Assembly (NCBI RefSeq): GCF_010183535.1
Contig: NC_071331.1
Location: 14,942,001-15,006,000 of the forward strand
Direction: 5' to 3'
DNA: 64,000 bases
DNA from: Caenorhabditis remanei
Lineage: Eukaryota > Nematoda > Chromadorea > Rhabditida > Rhabditidae
A program made the translations under genes and the position numbers. The notes under the pieces were generated by a model. The model saw only the letters and a program-made list of their open reading frames with translations, was not told the origin of the DNA and did no database searches. The stretch's first letter is position 1. Each line of letters opens with the position of its first letter. Below, piece by piece: positions 23,837-35,955 of the stretch.

Positions 23837-26800
23837 ATGAGTCGACATGTTGCAAATGAGTTTCGACTCGAATTGGAAAACTTATTACCGAAAAACGATG
23901 ACACCATCACGAAGAGTAAGTATTTTGATCTGGAAGAAGGTGAAATAATGGAAAAGGGGTGAATCTGGAATTAAAGACGCTGATTTCACTAAATCTTCCG
24001 GACTACACTTAAATTTGTCAGATCAAAATAGTATAGTTTTTTGTGTGAAAGAAAATACTGATAACCAGTTCATTATCAGCTGTTATAATTCGAAAAAGGT
24101 GTGATAGGGTCATAGAGTTTTGGAAATTTACAGAAGATGGGTCACGTCGTCCGTCAGTTTTCCGTCTGCAAGAATCGGATTCAATGTTTGGATTTGACAG
24201 TATTCGTTCATTGATTCATCAGTGTTGTCGTGATGGAGACGTTTCATTACTTCGATCATACTTGAATAAGTATCCGGATTACGTGAACTCACCAGATAAA
24301 GACGATATGACTGCACTTCATTATGGAACAAGATACGGAAATTATGAAGTAGTGGAGGAATTACTCAGACGGAAAGCAATTCCCACAACAAAAAACCTGG
24401 ATGGAGACACTCCGTTGCATATTGCATCTAAATATAGTCATGGATTCACGGATATCTGCCAGATAACAAATGAAAAAGGTGAAGTTGTGATGGATCAAGT
24501 GGATTCAGAGAGGATACACAACACGTCGACTGAGAAAATAATCGCTGCGTTGGTCAACGCAAACGCGTGAGTTCAATTCTAGACTTAGTTTCTTTAAATC
24601 GAAATTGATTTTCAGAGAAATCGATTCTCCGAATGCATACGGACTGACTCCACTTCATTATGCAGCAATGAAATCAAACATTGCCGCAGTGAAGAAATTG
24701 ATTCAATTGAAAGCAAATGTAGCAGCAGAAGATGTAAATGCAATGACACCTCTACTATTGGGATGTGTTCATGGAAGTCAAGAAGTGATTCGAGAATTGA
24801 TAAATGCAAATAGTGACGTGACAAAGAGAGATCTTCGATTGAATACAGTATTTCATATTGTGGCACTTCGAGGAGAACCCGAGTATCTGAAAATGATGAT
24901 GGATCATGATCCATCTGCTGCAATACTTGCATTGAATAAAGAGAATAACGAAGGGAAAACACCTTTGAGAATGGCCGTCGAAGGAAACCATCCACAAACA
25001 TTGAAGAAGATTTTGGAATTGGAAAAAAAGAATAAACAGAAATGGATGATAAGAGAGAAAGATTTGATTCATTTTGCTGCGGAAAAGGGATATCTGGAGA
25101 TCATTGAAGCTCTCGTTGAAGCTGGAGGGAACAAGAATGAACAGAATTCGGAGAAGACACTTCCACTCCACGTGGCAGCAAAAACAAACCAATTGGAAGT
25201 TGTGAAATATTTAATGGATGACAATAGTCGAGAAGCGACAGACGATTACGGAATGACTCCATTGATGTTAGCTGTATCACATGATAGTTTGGACTGTGTC
25301 GAGTACTTGATTGAGAAAGGAGCAGACCTTACGGTAGTTGATAAAGATGAACGAACTTGCGTTTATATTGGAGCAAAGTATAATGCTCTCGCTTCTGTTG
25401 AATATATTTTAAAATATTTGAACCCACCTAAGTCTTCGAAATCTGATATGTCTGAAACGGACTGTCTCCAAATGTCGATAGCTTCGAGAAAATCTCTTCG
25501 AAATATTAATGAAAATGAGAAAAGAACAATGGTGAATATGACTGATAGGGATCAAAATAGTCCAATGCACATTGTTGCTTCGAATGGATACCTGGAAATG
25601 ATGGAGGTAATATTTCAATAATGTCAGCTCTGACTATATGAAATAAAATATATTTTCAGCTACTCGAGAAACATGGAGCAACAATGATTCAGGTGAATGA
25701 AGATGAAGAGACTCCATTACATCGAGCAGCCCATTCTGGACAAACGATTGCAGGTAGAGTTCAAGTTCTAGAGTTTTAGAAATTGTGTTCTAACTGGAGA
25801 TGTTACAGTGAAGAAATTGATTGAATGGGACAAGAGATTACTGTTGATGAAAGATGAAATGGGTAACAGTGCATTGCATTTGGCAGCTAAGCAAGGTGAG
25901 TCTTTCTACCAAATTTTTAATTTTGAAATTTTGAAAAAATCTGCTATCAAACGGTTAAACTATGTTCAAATTCACACATTCTATTTTCAAATGACTACTC
26001 CTCGGATGATTTCTTCAACATTTCAATCAGTTTCCCTTCCTCTCAACACTTTCTTTTTTCTTTCTTCTTCCACAGTTTTTCTTCTTCTCCAATTGGATCA
26101 GTCCAATGGCGTTTCGAAGAAAAAGGACATTTGCATGTGTTGAGAAGTTCACTAAATCAAAGAGACGCAGATCATTTCGATGGGTAGAGCAGATGGGAAT
26201 GGCAGTGACACGACAGATGCCACTTCTTCTTCTTCTTCTTCTTCAGTCCTTCTGTAGACTGTTCTTCTTCTTTTCAATGTTCTCTTTCCTTTACGAACCA
26301 TACTTTCGTGAAAAAAAGAAAGTGTGAAGAGATGAAAAGATAGAGAGCGCGCAGCTGAAAAATTAATGAGCACCGTGTGATTATGCTCACATACGATGAG
26401 ACATTCTACTAATTGGGGAGACGAAAAGATGACATGGAGCTCACTTTTTAACGAGGTGGTGTTTGAGATTTCTATTCAAGAGGAATTCTGATGAAAAGCT
26501 TATATTCTTCTCTTTACTTTGAATCATCTGTTGAATGTGATATGGGGTTTTATTATGATGAAGCGTGACCGTATGTCGGACGGAAATGAAAGAAAACAGA
26601 TGAGAGGAAATGAAGGGAATCGTGACAGATGGTTGACAGAAGTCATGGTTAACTGAAGAACTGCACTGGATAATATTTCATTGTTTAGAGAATTCTCCTC
26701 TCGGATCCTTTGAATCTGCCATTCATTTCATTGGCTTCCCTTATTTCGAACAGGTATCCAGTACATGGAACCCCCTTTTTTGAAATCCCATGGGATGCAT

Positions 26801-29800
26801 TCCCAGACCTTCTGTCTGCCAATTTTCGGATCAAGCGGCTCCATTTCTCTCTTTTCTTCTTAGATGCCCACCCTCAATTAGCCGTTCCTTTCATTTCAAA
26901 ATCTTCTTCTGGTCATCTGTATCTTTTTCCAAATCACACCTGCTCTTTTTCTTACGAAACCGAGCTTCTCTAATAAGTATGTAATTAAAGGATTTCGATC
27001 GGACAAAGATGAAAAGACGAAATCGTGGGTTCTAGCTCAAAAGAGATCCCCCGATGTGCATGGATAATTGCTATTTTGATTCAATATATAAAATAGTGCC
27101 GGCTGTTTTTTGGGGTACCTAATTGTTTACAGTGTGACCGGAAATGAAAAGGGAATCCAACTTATGAGAAAAATATGATTGTTTTCAACAACAAAAATAG
27201 AATAGGGATTACTGTAGGTCTGATTAATAGACACTGTCTCTAGTGATGAACCTTAGGCCAACTGCCCATAGAACACATCGGACAAACGCTATTAGCCCAT
27301 TTGGTTTTTTGATATTATGGGTCCATATGATGATCTTATGAAAAAACCGTACAGCTTTTTAGGTTCCGCCCGCTTTGACATATAGAAACAATTTTTTTTT
27401 TCACTCCCCCGATTTTTTCTATATGTCAAGCTGTATGGTTTTTTCATAAGATCCATAATATCAAAACCATAATATAAAAACACCGAATGGGCTAATAGCG
27501 TTTGGCCGATGTGTTCTATGAGCAGTTCGAGAAATACATTGTCTCTTAAATTGGAGTTGGTGCGTCAGTGTTTCTTGAAACATACGGACTCTTATTTACA
27601 CAATCAACATCTGATCACTCTATTCATAAACCTTTTTACTTTTGGAAAACCTTCATTTCTCAATCCAAAACACGAATCGAATTACTCGTTTCCTGGCAAC
27701 CAGCTAGCTCTTGATAAATGCTTTCTCATTCTCTTTTTTCTATCTTTCATGTTTCAATTCTCTTTGCTTTTATGCTCTCTGAGCATCTACAAAAGAACTT
27801 GGCGCCATTCGTCTATCGATTTTCGACGGACTGGCCCCCAGTCTATCCGCGCAATTCTCGACATGAAGTCTCTTTGGATTCAGTACTATCTCATCAACGG
27901 CTCACGTCGTCTGGAGAGAGAAGCCGTCGACGCGTCTCCTCCTCCTTCGCCTTCTTCTTTTTCCCCTTTTCGTCCCTTTCTTCTCATTCGCAGTCCGTCG
28001 CCGACGTCGCCGCGGCTCTTGACTAGTAACCCGCATCTACCAACACAACTAGTATTCTATGCTTTTCGAGCACACAGGAGGCGTGTAATCCCTCGTCCAA
28101 TAAACCACCTGCCCACGAAGCCAGAGGCTATGACCGTCTAATCCATGGAGAGAGACCTCCTTTTTACCACCTGCCCATAAGGGAATGACTCCGCCTTCTC
28201 CCTCTCTCTCTCTCTCTACACTCCCATCGAATCACTGAACACATTCAATTTTCGGAGTGGCTGCTTGATCTGAAGGACTGTTTTCTTCTCGTACTCCTTA
28301 GTATTTTATTTCTTGACCTACTCAAGTGCTCTTTTCTATTCTTATATCACTGATCCAGATGTCACTTGGCATACACCTGAGTGACTTTAGTGGACATCTC
28401 AAGTTTCCAACTAAGGCACGCGGTGAATGCCACGTGGCAATTCTGGAGACTTCTCAAAGGTTGGTTACATTCATTTCGTTATTCGTATCATATCCGTTGA
28501 ACGTGTCATCACTCAAACGAAACAGTTGACTTATTCATGCTCTTCTTTCGTCCATTTTGCGTCTATTCATTAGGATGAAAGCTGTCTCTTTCCGCCTCTC
28601 TTTTCCTTCAATTTTTCCGTTTTCTCTGTCGTAAATCCGGAGATAATGAGAAACTGGACAGTTGAGAGAGAAAGAAAAAGGGGCTTGGTGACCCCCCTCT
28701 TCGGTCACGGCTCCGTGTTGCAGCATCCAATTAAATTGGCAGCATGAGGAGTATTCTGACCGATGGCAAAAATATACATATATGAGAAGGCGGATGAAAT
28801 GAAGATGAAATGAAGAAGAAGAAAAGATGAATGTGTGTTTGAGCAAACAACAATCTTTCGATTAATCATGCAATATTGGCAGAATTTAGTGCTCGAAATC
28901 CCCATAATGAAAAGGAAAAAAAGATGATGAAAATTTATTTTGTGTTGAGAAACGTGAAGCTTTGAAATTTAATGAATAACTAGAATTCTGAATGAGATTT
29001 AGACGATTTTGAAGTTTGAAAGATTTTTGAGAAGTTAGAAAAAGTATGAACTGATTTTTGTAATCAAGCGATTTAGTTCTAAGGATTAAATATGGAATTT
29101 AAATGAATTGAAAAACAAGATTTCAAATATTAAAATAGTCTCTTATCACAAACGAAAAAATTTTGAATATATATTTGTCAGAATGAAATAATGTTCTATC
29201 TATTTATATCTTCTTTAAATTCAGGACACGATGCGACAACGTCGTTGTTATTGATATCTGGAGCTGACAAGGAAGCGAAGAATTCATACCAACAGACTCC
29301 ATTACAAGTGGCTGTTGAGAGTGGACAATTGGGAACTTGTCAAACTTTAGTAGGAAAAGGAGCACAAATCGAGAATCCTAGTGATACAAAGTACTTAAAT
29401 TAGAGAACACGACAGACAAAACACTTTCAGATTTTTTCAGAACTGTTCTTCATTTAGCTGCCATCTATGGACATGATACAATTGCCAGATATTTGATACA
29501 ACAAGGAGCAACTGTCGATAGAAGAGATGAAAAGGGAAGAACTGCACTTGATTTGGCATGTGATAATGGGAAGAAAGAAGTTGCTCGAGTACTTTTAGAC
29601 ACTTATGAATGGAGGAATTTGATGATTCCACATGATGTGATACCACTGGATAAGCATAGAGAACCAGTTATGATGGAGAGAACTACTCCGTTCCGGACTC
29701 TCTTGAAAAAGTTTCCTGATTTGGCATCATTGGTTATGGATAAGTGTGTTGAGTGAGTTAAACAGAAGAGAGAGAGAAAAAGAAATGTGAAGAACGATAT

Positions 29801-31662
29801 CTAGCTTGAGAACCGGCATTGTGAACCTCCAAACTTCAAAACCAGGATAACAGCAAAATTTATGAAATTGAATCGGCTCTAAAGCTTCTGGCTGAAAATG
29901 TATAGAGATATCGTTTTTTGAATACTTTATCTTACGTGTACACGGTTTTCTAGTTAGACCAAAACATTATAATGTCAACAAAAAGCATTCAATCATCGTC
30001 AATTTCAGAAGAAGTAAAGAAGATGATGATTTGACTCTCTGCATTGCATATGATTTCTCTTACATTGATGATACTTACATGTCAAGAGTTGCGAATGAAG
30101 ACGGAGAAGGAGAACAATTGATTGGATACAAGTGTCCGTATGATGAAGATAATTTTAAACTTATCAAAGATGCTCAAGCATATTCATCAAATTATGACAG
30201 AATTTACAAGAATCATCCATTGAAATTGATGGCAAACGCAGAGAAACTCTCACTTCTATCTCATCCATTATCAATGGCTCTTTTGAAATATAAATGGAAT
30301 CGATTGGGAAGAGTCATGTATTATTCTGCTCTGACTATTTATCTGATTTTCGTTATTAGTCTCACTGAATTCGTCCGTCATACGAAAGCTCCATACAACG
30401 TGGCAAATGGAGAGACGTATTACGATAGCTCATTTTTTGAGGAGAACGAGACATGTCCACAGATTGTAAGCTTTCATGAAAGTGACACTCTAATTTTAAA
30501 ATCTTTCAGCAAATTGTGAAACCTGCTTTCATCTGGAAAAGAATAATTCAAATACTTGCAATTTGTCAAATCGGAATTGAGGTTTTTCAACTTTACCAAC
30601 GGAAGTTTGCATATTTGACCAATTGGGAGAACTGGATTGATTGTTTTATCTATTCAACTGCTCTTCTTACGGTTTATGATTTCACTGAATGTTCATCAAC
30701 ATCTGGAGTTCGATTAAATTGGCAATGGCTTCTAGCTGCTCTTTGTATCTTCTTCGGATGGATTAATTTATTATTCATGGTAAGAAAAATGCCAAGATTC
30801 GGAATATTCGTGGTAATGTTCGTGGATATTGTCAAAACATTCTTCCGATTCTTCCCAGTTTTTGTCCTTTTCATCATTGCATTCTCCTCGTCTTTCTATG
30901 TCATCCTTCAGAATCGAGTGAGTTGTCAACTAAAGGGTTATCGTCTGATTCTCTCTTACCTTCCAGCCAGAATTCTCAACGATATTCCTTTCACCTCTCA
31001 AAACAACTGTGATGATGATTGGAGAATTTGAATTCACTGGAGTATTTCATGGAGATGAAACATTACATTCCGAGAAAATGTTCGGACCAGCTCATAATGC
31101 AGTTGCTTGTGCATTATTCTTCTTTTTCTGTATAATCATGACAATTCTTTTGATGAATCTCCTCGTTGGTTTGGCAGTCGATGATATCAAAGGAGTCCAA
31201 GAGAAGGCTGAATTGAAGCGATTAGCAATGCAAGTGGATCTCGTTTTGCAGATTGAAGCGTCTATTCATATATTTATAACTCGAATGAAGAAGTATCCAA
31301 CTAATCGATATGCAACATTCCCTGCTGGAAAATTACATAAGAGTGGATTGGCTGCGTGGTGGACGAATTTCAGAAAAAGGTTCGGGTTGAATGCAAGCAG
31401 TGATTCTGATATGGATATGCAGATTGAATATGAAAATGTGAGTTGTGACCTTTTTACTTTTTCTGCAACTTCCCAACCAAAATTTCAGGAAATCACAACA
31501 GAACTAAGATCAACTCTGAAAATGCAGTTCAACCAACTGGAAAATCTACAACAGAATATTGATGTAATGTATGAAAAACAAATTCGTCTTGAAGCTTTAA
31601 TTCTAAATCTTGCAAAAGAATTGAAAATTAAAAATATTAATGTTGAAGACGTGGATCATTGA
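23837..31662 (+). CDS. trpa-1: TRPA-type cation channel TRPA-1
   Basis: Eleven exons: 23837-23915, 24134-24566, 24616-25606, 25660-25753, 25809-25895, 29225-29390, 29441-29752, 30009-30465, 30510-30917, 30967-31437 and 31489-31662; 1,223 residues, close to C. elegans TRPA-1. A long N-terminal ankyrin array (about residues 80-690) has repeated units such as MTALHYGTRYGN, LTPLHYAAMKSN, KTPLRMAVEGNHP, NSALHLAAKQGH and TALDLACDNG. Six membrane helices follow: S1 near 815-845 (VMYYSALTIYLIFVISL), S4 and S5 around VRKMPRFGIFVVMFVDI, a pore loop LSPLKTTVMMIGEFEF, and S6 (FFFFCIIMTILLMNLLVGLAV) near 1055-1080. A C-terminal coiled coil (QLENLQQNIDVMYEKQIRLEAL) is typical of TRPA tetramers. The channel is a nonselective calcium-permeable sensor; in C. 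elegans it responds to cold and noxious stimuli and affects lifespan. Intron 5 is 3,329 bases and separates the ankyrin array into two parts. Confidence 0.97.
25896..29224 (+). other. Large intron 5 of trpa-1
   Basis: 3,329-base intron, far larger than its neighbours. It contains a palindromic element (27260-27527), CTT repeats near 26228-26250, a C-rich block at about 27800-28160 with composition like promoter regions elsewhere in the window, and a CT dinucleotide run near 28200-28217. Long open frames (27509-28141 and others) are compositionally biased and unsupported. It could contain an internal promoter for a channel form lacking the first ankyrin repeats. Confidence 0.4.
27260..27527. 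mobile_element. Palindromic foldback element (MITE) in trpa-1 intron 5
   Basis: The first 40 or so bases (AACTGCCCATAGAACACATC..., to ATTAGCCCAT) are repeated inverted at the end (ATGGGCTAATAGCG...CTATGAGCAGTT) with few mismatches. The pairing continues inward through CTTATGAAAAAACCGTACAG / TATGGTTTTTTCATAAG, so nearly the whole 268 bases can fold into one hairpin with a small T/C-rich loop. No coding capacity. I found no convincing target duplication, so the superfamily is open. Confidence 0.8.
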
Positions 31663-32160
31663 AATCGATCAAATTGATCGCTCCTTTTTTGTTTAATTTT
31701 GTTATTTTTCTCTCTGGTTTTCAATTGTGATAACTTGTTTTCTTATTGTTTCTTCACTCCCGCGTAATATAAATTCTTTTTTCTGATCGGTTCAATGTGT
31801 ATTACGTAAAAGATGATTCAATACATTGCTTCTTCTTCTTCCTCAATTTCTAAAGTTCCAAATCATCAAGTTTCATATACTATTCGAAGAACGTACAATG
31901 CGTCATTTCTGTCATTCATCCGTAATAGCCGTTAACTGCAATTGAAGCGTCTTCCTCGTAAACGGTCTTGAATCGGTTTCGGGATGTTGCAAAAAAGGAG
32001 GAGAGAAGAAAACAAAATGAATCCATAGAGGAGGAATAAGAGAGTGACTGTATCTATTTGGAAAGTCATTCAGTCTTCTTCAAGTACAGTCAGTCAAAGT
32101 GGTCTTGACGGGGGGAGGAAACGAAGAAGAAGAAGCACACAATATCAATCATCAGTGACG
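31663..32160 (+). other. trpa-1 3' UTR and upstream region of the PAN-ZP gene
   Basis: 498 bases between two same-strand genes. No clear AATAAA was found and no gene is seen. Confidence 0.35.
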
Positions 32161-35100
32161 ATGAAAGTGTGTCGAATGAAAGTTTTCCAAATATTTCTAA
32201 TATTCTCTGTTTTATTATTCTCTGTTTTTGCAAGTAAGATTTAAATTTTAGAGCATTTCTGAGCATTTTTGAACCCCATATCATTTATTGACCACTCTCA
32301 GAATAAGCCGTTTCGAACTAGATACTACTTTCGTATCGATATACTATCAGAAAATGTTTTTCTATTAGAGGGTATTACTAGTTTGGTTGTGTAAAAAAGC
32401 AACATTTCAGAAGAGAACTTACCATCAGGAAATGTTGGAGATCTCTCACCATATGGCGAATGTTTTGAGGGATTCATGCCCACTTTTATCCGACATATTG
32501 GAACGAGACATATTGATGGTCCAGCTTTCGTTGCCAAGGTTCGATTTATTTCATTTTTTCTTCTTTACTTCATCTGAATTTCAGATTGACATGGTCACTT
32601 GTTCTGCTCACTGCCGTGCAAACTTTGATCCATCATCTGAAGAATCGTTTCCATGCGAAGGATTCAACTTCCGTGCTGGACGAAATCCAGTCTGTGAATT
32701 CTTTCCAGCTACAGGAACCAATGTAATCACACTTATTTGTTAGCTCAAAACATTTATTCATTCAGGAAAACCACACTAAATCTTTGAAAATCGAAGAGGT
32801 TCCAACATTTTATTACGAAAAAGTGTGTCTCCAAATAGCAAAAAGATGTGAAGAATCTGCGTATATGTTTGATGTTAAAAATGGATATAGAATAGATGAA
32901 ACACCGATTCGCATAATAAATGCTTCAGCTGAAGGACAGTGTATGGAAGAATGTGTGAAGATTCAATGCATGTCTTTCGGATTTCATCACGATGCAAAGT
33001 CAGTTTTTGTTGTTTGAATGGCGTTCAATTTTTGTCTTTTTCAGACGATGCTCATTTTACAACTCGACACGAAGAGATGCAGTTATCATCAAAGATGTCA
33101 AAATGGATTACTATGAGAACAACTGCGTGCACCGTATTTTTCTGAAAACTCATTTCTGATTCACATCTCAATAAATTTACAATTTTCAGCCACTGCTCGT
33201 TGTCCAAACGGGAGAATCGAGTTCTTCGTGACCCGAAAAGCAGATGTTCCTTCATTCGGAATCTCATTGGGAGTCAAAAGTATTCGAAGTTGTATGCAAG
33301 CATGTGTAAATGCAGGTCAATTCTACTGTAGAAGTGTTCAGGTATGAGAATAATTGCAGAGTCGTTTGAACTATTTGTTGATTGTTTTCAGTTTGATTCC
33401 ACATCAAACGAATGCTTTGTTTCCGATGAGACTTCCGATGTGGCAGTTCCGTCAACGACACTTGACATTTTCGAACCATTTTGTGTTCCTCGAAAAGATG
33501 AAAACACTTGTAATCGGCCATATTCATTTGAGAAAATGATCACGACGAAGCTGATGAATTCCAGTATTATAAAGGAAATTCAGAGTGAGATATGATTAAA
33601 ATAATAGTTTTTACTATTAAATTTCAGATCAATCAACTGAAAAATGTCTTCAAAAATGTATAAATCTGGAGAATTGTAAATCCGTGAATTACAATGTTCT
33701 CACAAGATCTTGCCTCCTCTTGTCAACATCCAAATCAGATAGTTCAACTGTCAGTGATGAGAATTTTGATTACTATGATAGGTCATGTCTTCACGTTGCA
33801 CAATCTGCCACGTCATCAGCATCTTCATTCATTCCACATCCTCCGACACTTTATCCAGAAGTTGCCACAGGATACAAAATGGTTGAACGAGGAAGACAGT
33901 TATCTGATAAGTTTGAGAACAGAACTGGAGTGGAAAATGTTCAAGATTGCTGGTAGGATGCCCTTTCCTCGTTAAATCTATTAGAAATATTTCAGGTCAA
34001 TCTGTGTGAAATCAGAAGTTCCCTGCAAATTGATATCCTTCTCTTCATTCTCCAATCAGTGTCTTCTCTCAACTTTGAACTCAACTGAAATTTTGAGTGA
34101 TACACGAAAATTCACGAAACCATCAGAATCTTTTGACACATATGCTACAAGTGCATCTAAACCAACTACACCATTTCCGTCTACCATGAAATCCACTTCC
34201 TCCACTCGTCCAGTGACTTCTACCGTTCCTACGACAACAAGAATAACTACGAAATCAATGTCTATGACGACTACTAAATCATTCAAAAGTACGGAATCAC
34301 TTGAAGATTTGAATAATATATTTGATATCAACGAGAACTTTATGGATACAACAACTGCCAATAGTCCGACAAGTAAGTTCTAAAACTGTGTGTCTTATCT
34401 GATAAACTTCAATCATCCTACAGGATCTCGAGCCCATGCTCTTCCAAATGCTGAAACGAAATCGAAAAACAAAAGTTCCGAAAGTACATCGCTTCTTCCA
34501 ATTGATCCAGAACTTGTTGGCCTAGAAGATTCAACGCCAATCCAACTCCCACTGTCTTCTGGAATCGCACATGTTGATTTGACTCGATTGTCAGTTGCAG
34601 CTAATTGTCTTCCACAAGGAATTAATATTACTTTTGATTTATCCGAAAAAACTGTAAGTATCAAATAAAACATCAAAAGTTAAAATTTCTCTATTTTCAG
34701 AAGTACACAGGAGTTGTTTATGCATCGGAACGTTTCGATCAATGTCGCGTGTTCGTCAAGAACTCCTCAGCATTCTCTATCTTCATTCCACGGCCGAAAC
34801 ATAATTCGTGGTGTAATGCAGTTGAATTGGTAACTCACATCGATCAAAATAATATTGACTAACTCTGTTCCAGAACAATGAAATGTCTACAATAATAATC
34901 ATGTCGAACGACCGTATTCTACCGCATGACGTGACGACAAAAGATGATTTGTTCTATCAAGTTTCTTGTCAGTACAATCCGAATGACGATGCAAGAGTGA
35001 GCAAGGGAATCGTTGTTGGGTACGCTGTACAATCGATGAATCAAGAAATGCATTTGTTTTCAGAGGTCCATCTCCTGTTTTGATAACAAAGAAAAGTCAA

Positions 35101-35955
35101 ATCCATGAAAAGATTTCACTTGAGATAACGAAAGACGGTCATTTGGTAGAAAGTGTTTTTGTCGGAGAATCATTAGTAGCCACTGTGAAATCGAATGTAT
35201 CAGCTGATTTACTTCGAATCGTTGATTGCACCGCTCATCGTGTTGGGGGAAATGGACCACCTGCATCTGTTAACTTGGTTGCTGATGGATGTGCTCTTTT
35301 ACCAGCAATTATGTCACCAATGAGATTGACATCATCTGGTTGGCAGTCGTCACTTTCAGCTTTTCGAATCGATGGATCCGAACAAATCGACGTCGTTTGT
35401 ATTATTTCAATTTGCGAAGAAGAAAAAAAGTGTCCACCGGTGAGTCAATTCTCGATGAATTGAGGTTAAATAACATCTCTAATCTATGCCTCAGATGGCA
35501 TGTACTTCTCCGAAAGAGCGAGAAATTCGTTCAACTTCCGAGGAAAACTCAATAAGAGTGGATCGTCGGCTGCTTGTTAAAGGAGATAAAAACTATGCGG
35601 GATCTCAAAAATTCTTTGCACGTGAGTCTTAAAGAGGTCATCTTGATTTTAATTCTTTCACTTTTTTCAGCGATTTGCATCGAATCATCATTCTATCTTC
35701 CTGCAGTCATTGTGTTTCTTTGTAGTCTTGCTTCGATTCTCGTTTCAATTTTTTTGGCTTTCAGAAAAAGACGATTGAGAGATGCTCAAGTCGAAGAGCT
35801 TCTGTACGTTTAAACTCAACATATATTACCTTTGAAAGCATAAAACTCTTTCAATTTTTGTCTAAAATCTTATCACAATCAACTCTAAACATTTCAGAAG
35901 TACTCCAATCCCCCAAGACATTGGACCAAAGTATATCAAAACGATGTCAATGTGA
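32161..35955 (+). CDS. PAN/ZP-domain transmembrane matrix protein
   Basis: Sixteen exons (first 32161-32233, then 32411-32538, 32585-32722, 32766-32998, 33045-33133, 33190-33341, 33392-33584, 33628-33952, 33996-34372, 34424-34653, 34701-34829, 34874-35019, 35064-35439, 35495-35621, 35671-35803, 35898-35955) give 968 residues. In order: signal peptide (MKVCRMKVFQIFLIFSVLL), about five cysteine-spaced PAN/apple modules (to residue ~550), a Thr/Ser mucin-like linker, a ZP domain beginning AHVDLTRLSVAANCLPQG, a basic RVDRR cleavage candidate, a transmembrane helix (PAVIVFLCSLASILVSIFLAF) and a short tail starting RKRRLRDAQ. This layout is that of NOAH/NompA-type apical matrix proteins that link epithelia or sensory cells to cuticle. 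Exon 15 can be read through to a stop after ELLYV, giving a different last few residues. AATAAA at 36044-36049. I do not assign a symbol. Confidence 0.88.

Noticed and set aside
27509..28141. 210-codon open frame in trpa-1 intron 5
   Set aside because: Low-complexity Ser/Pro/Arg content from a C-rich block, no splice-consistent partner, and no family resemblance.
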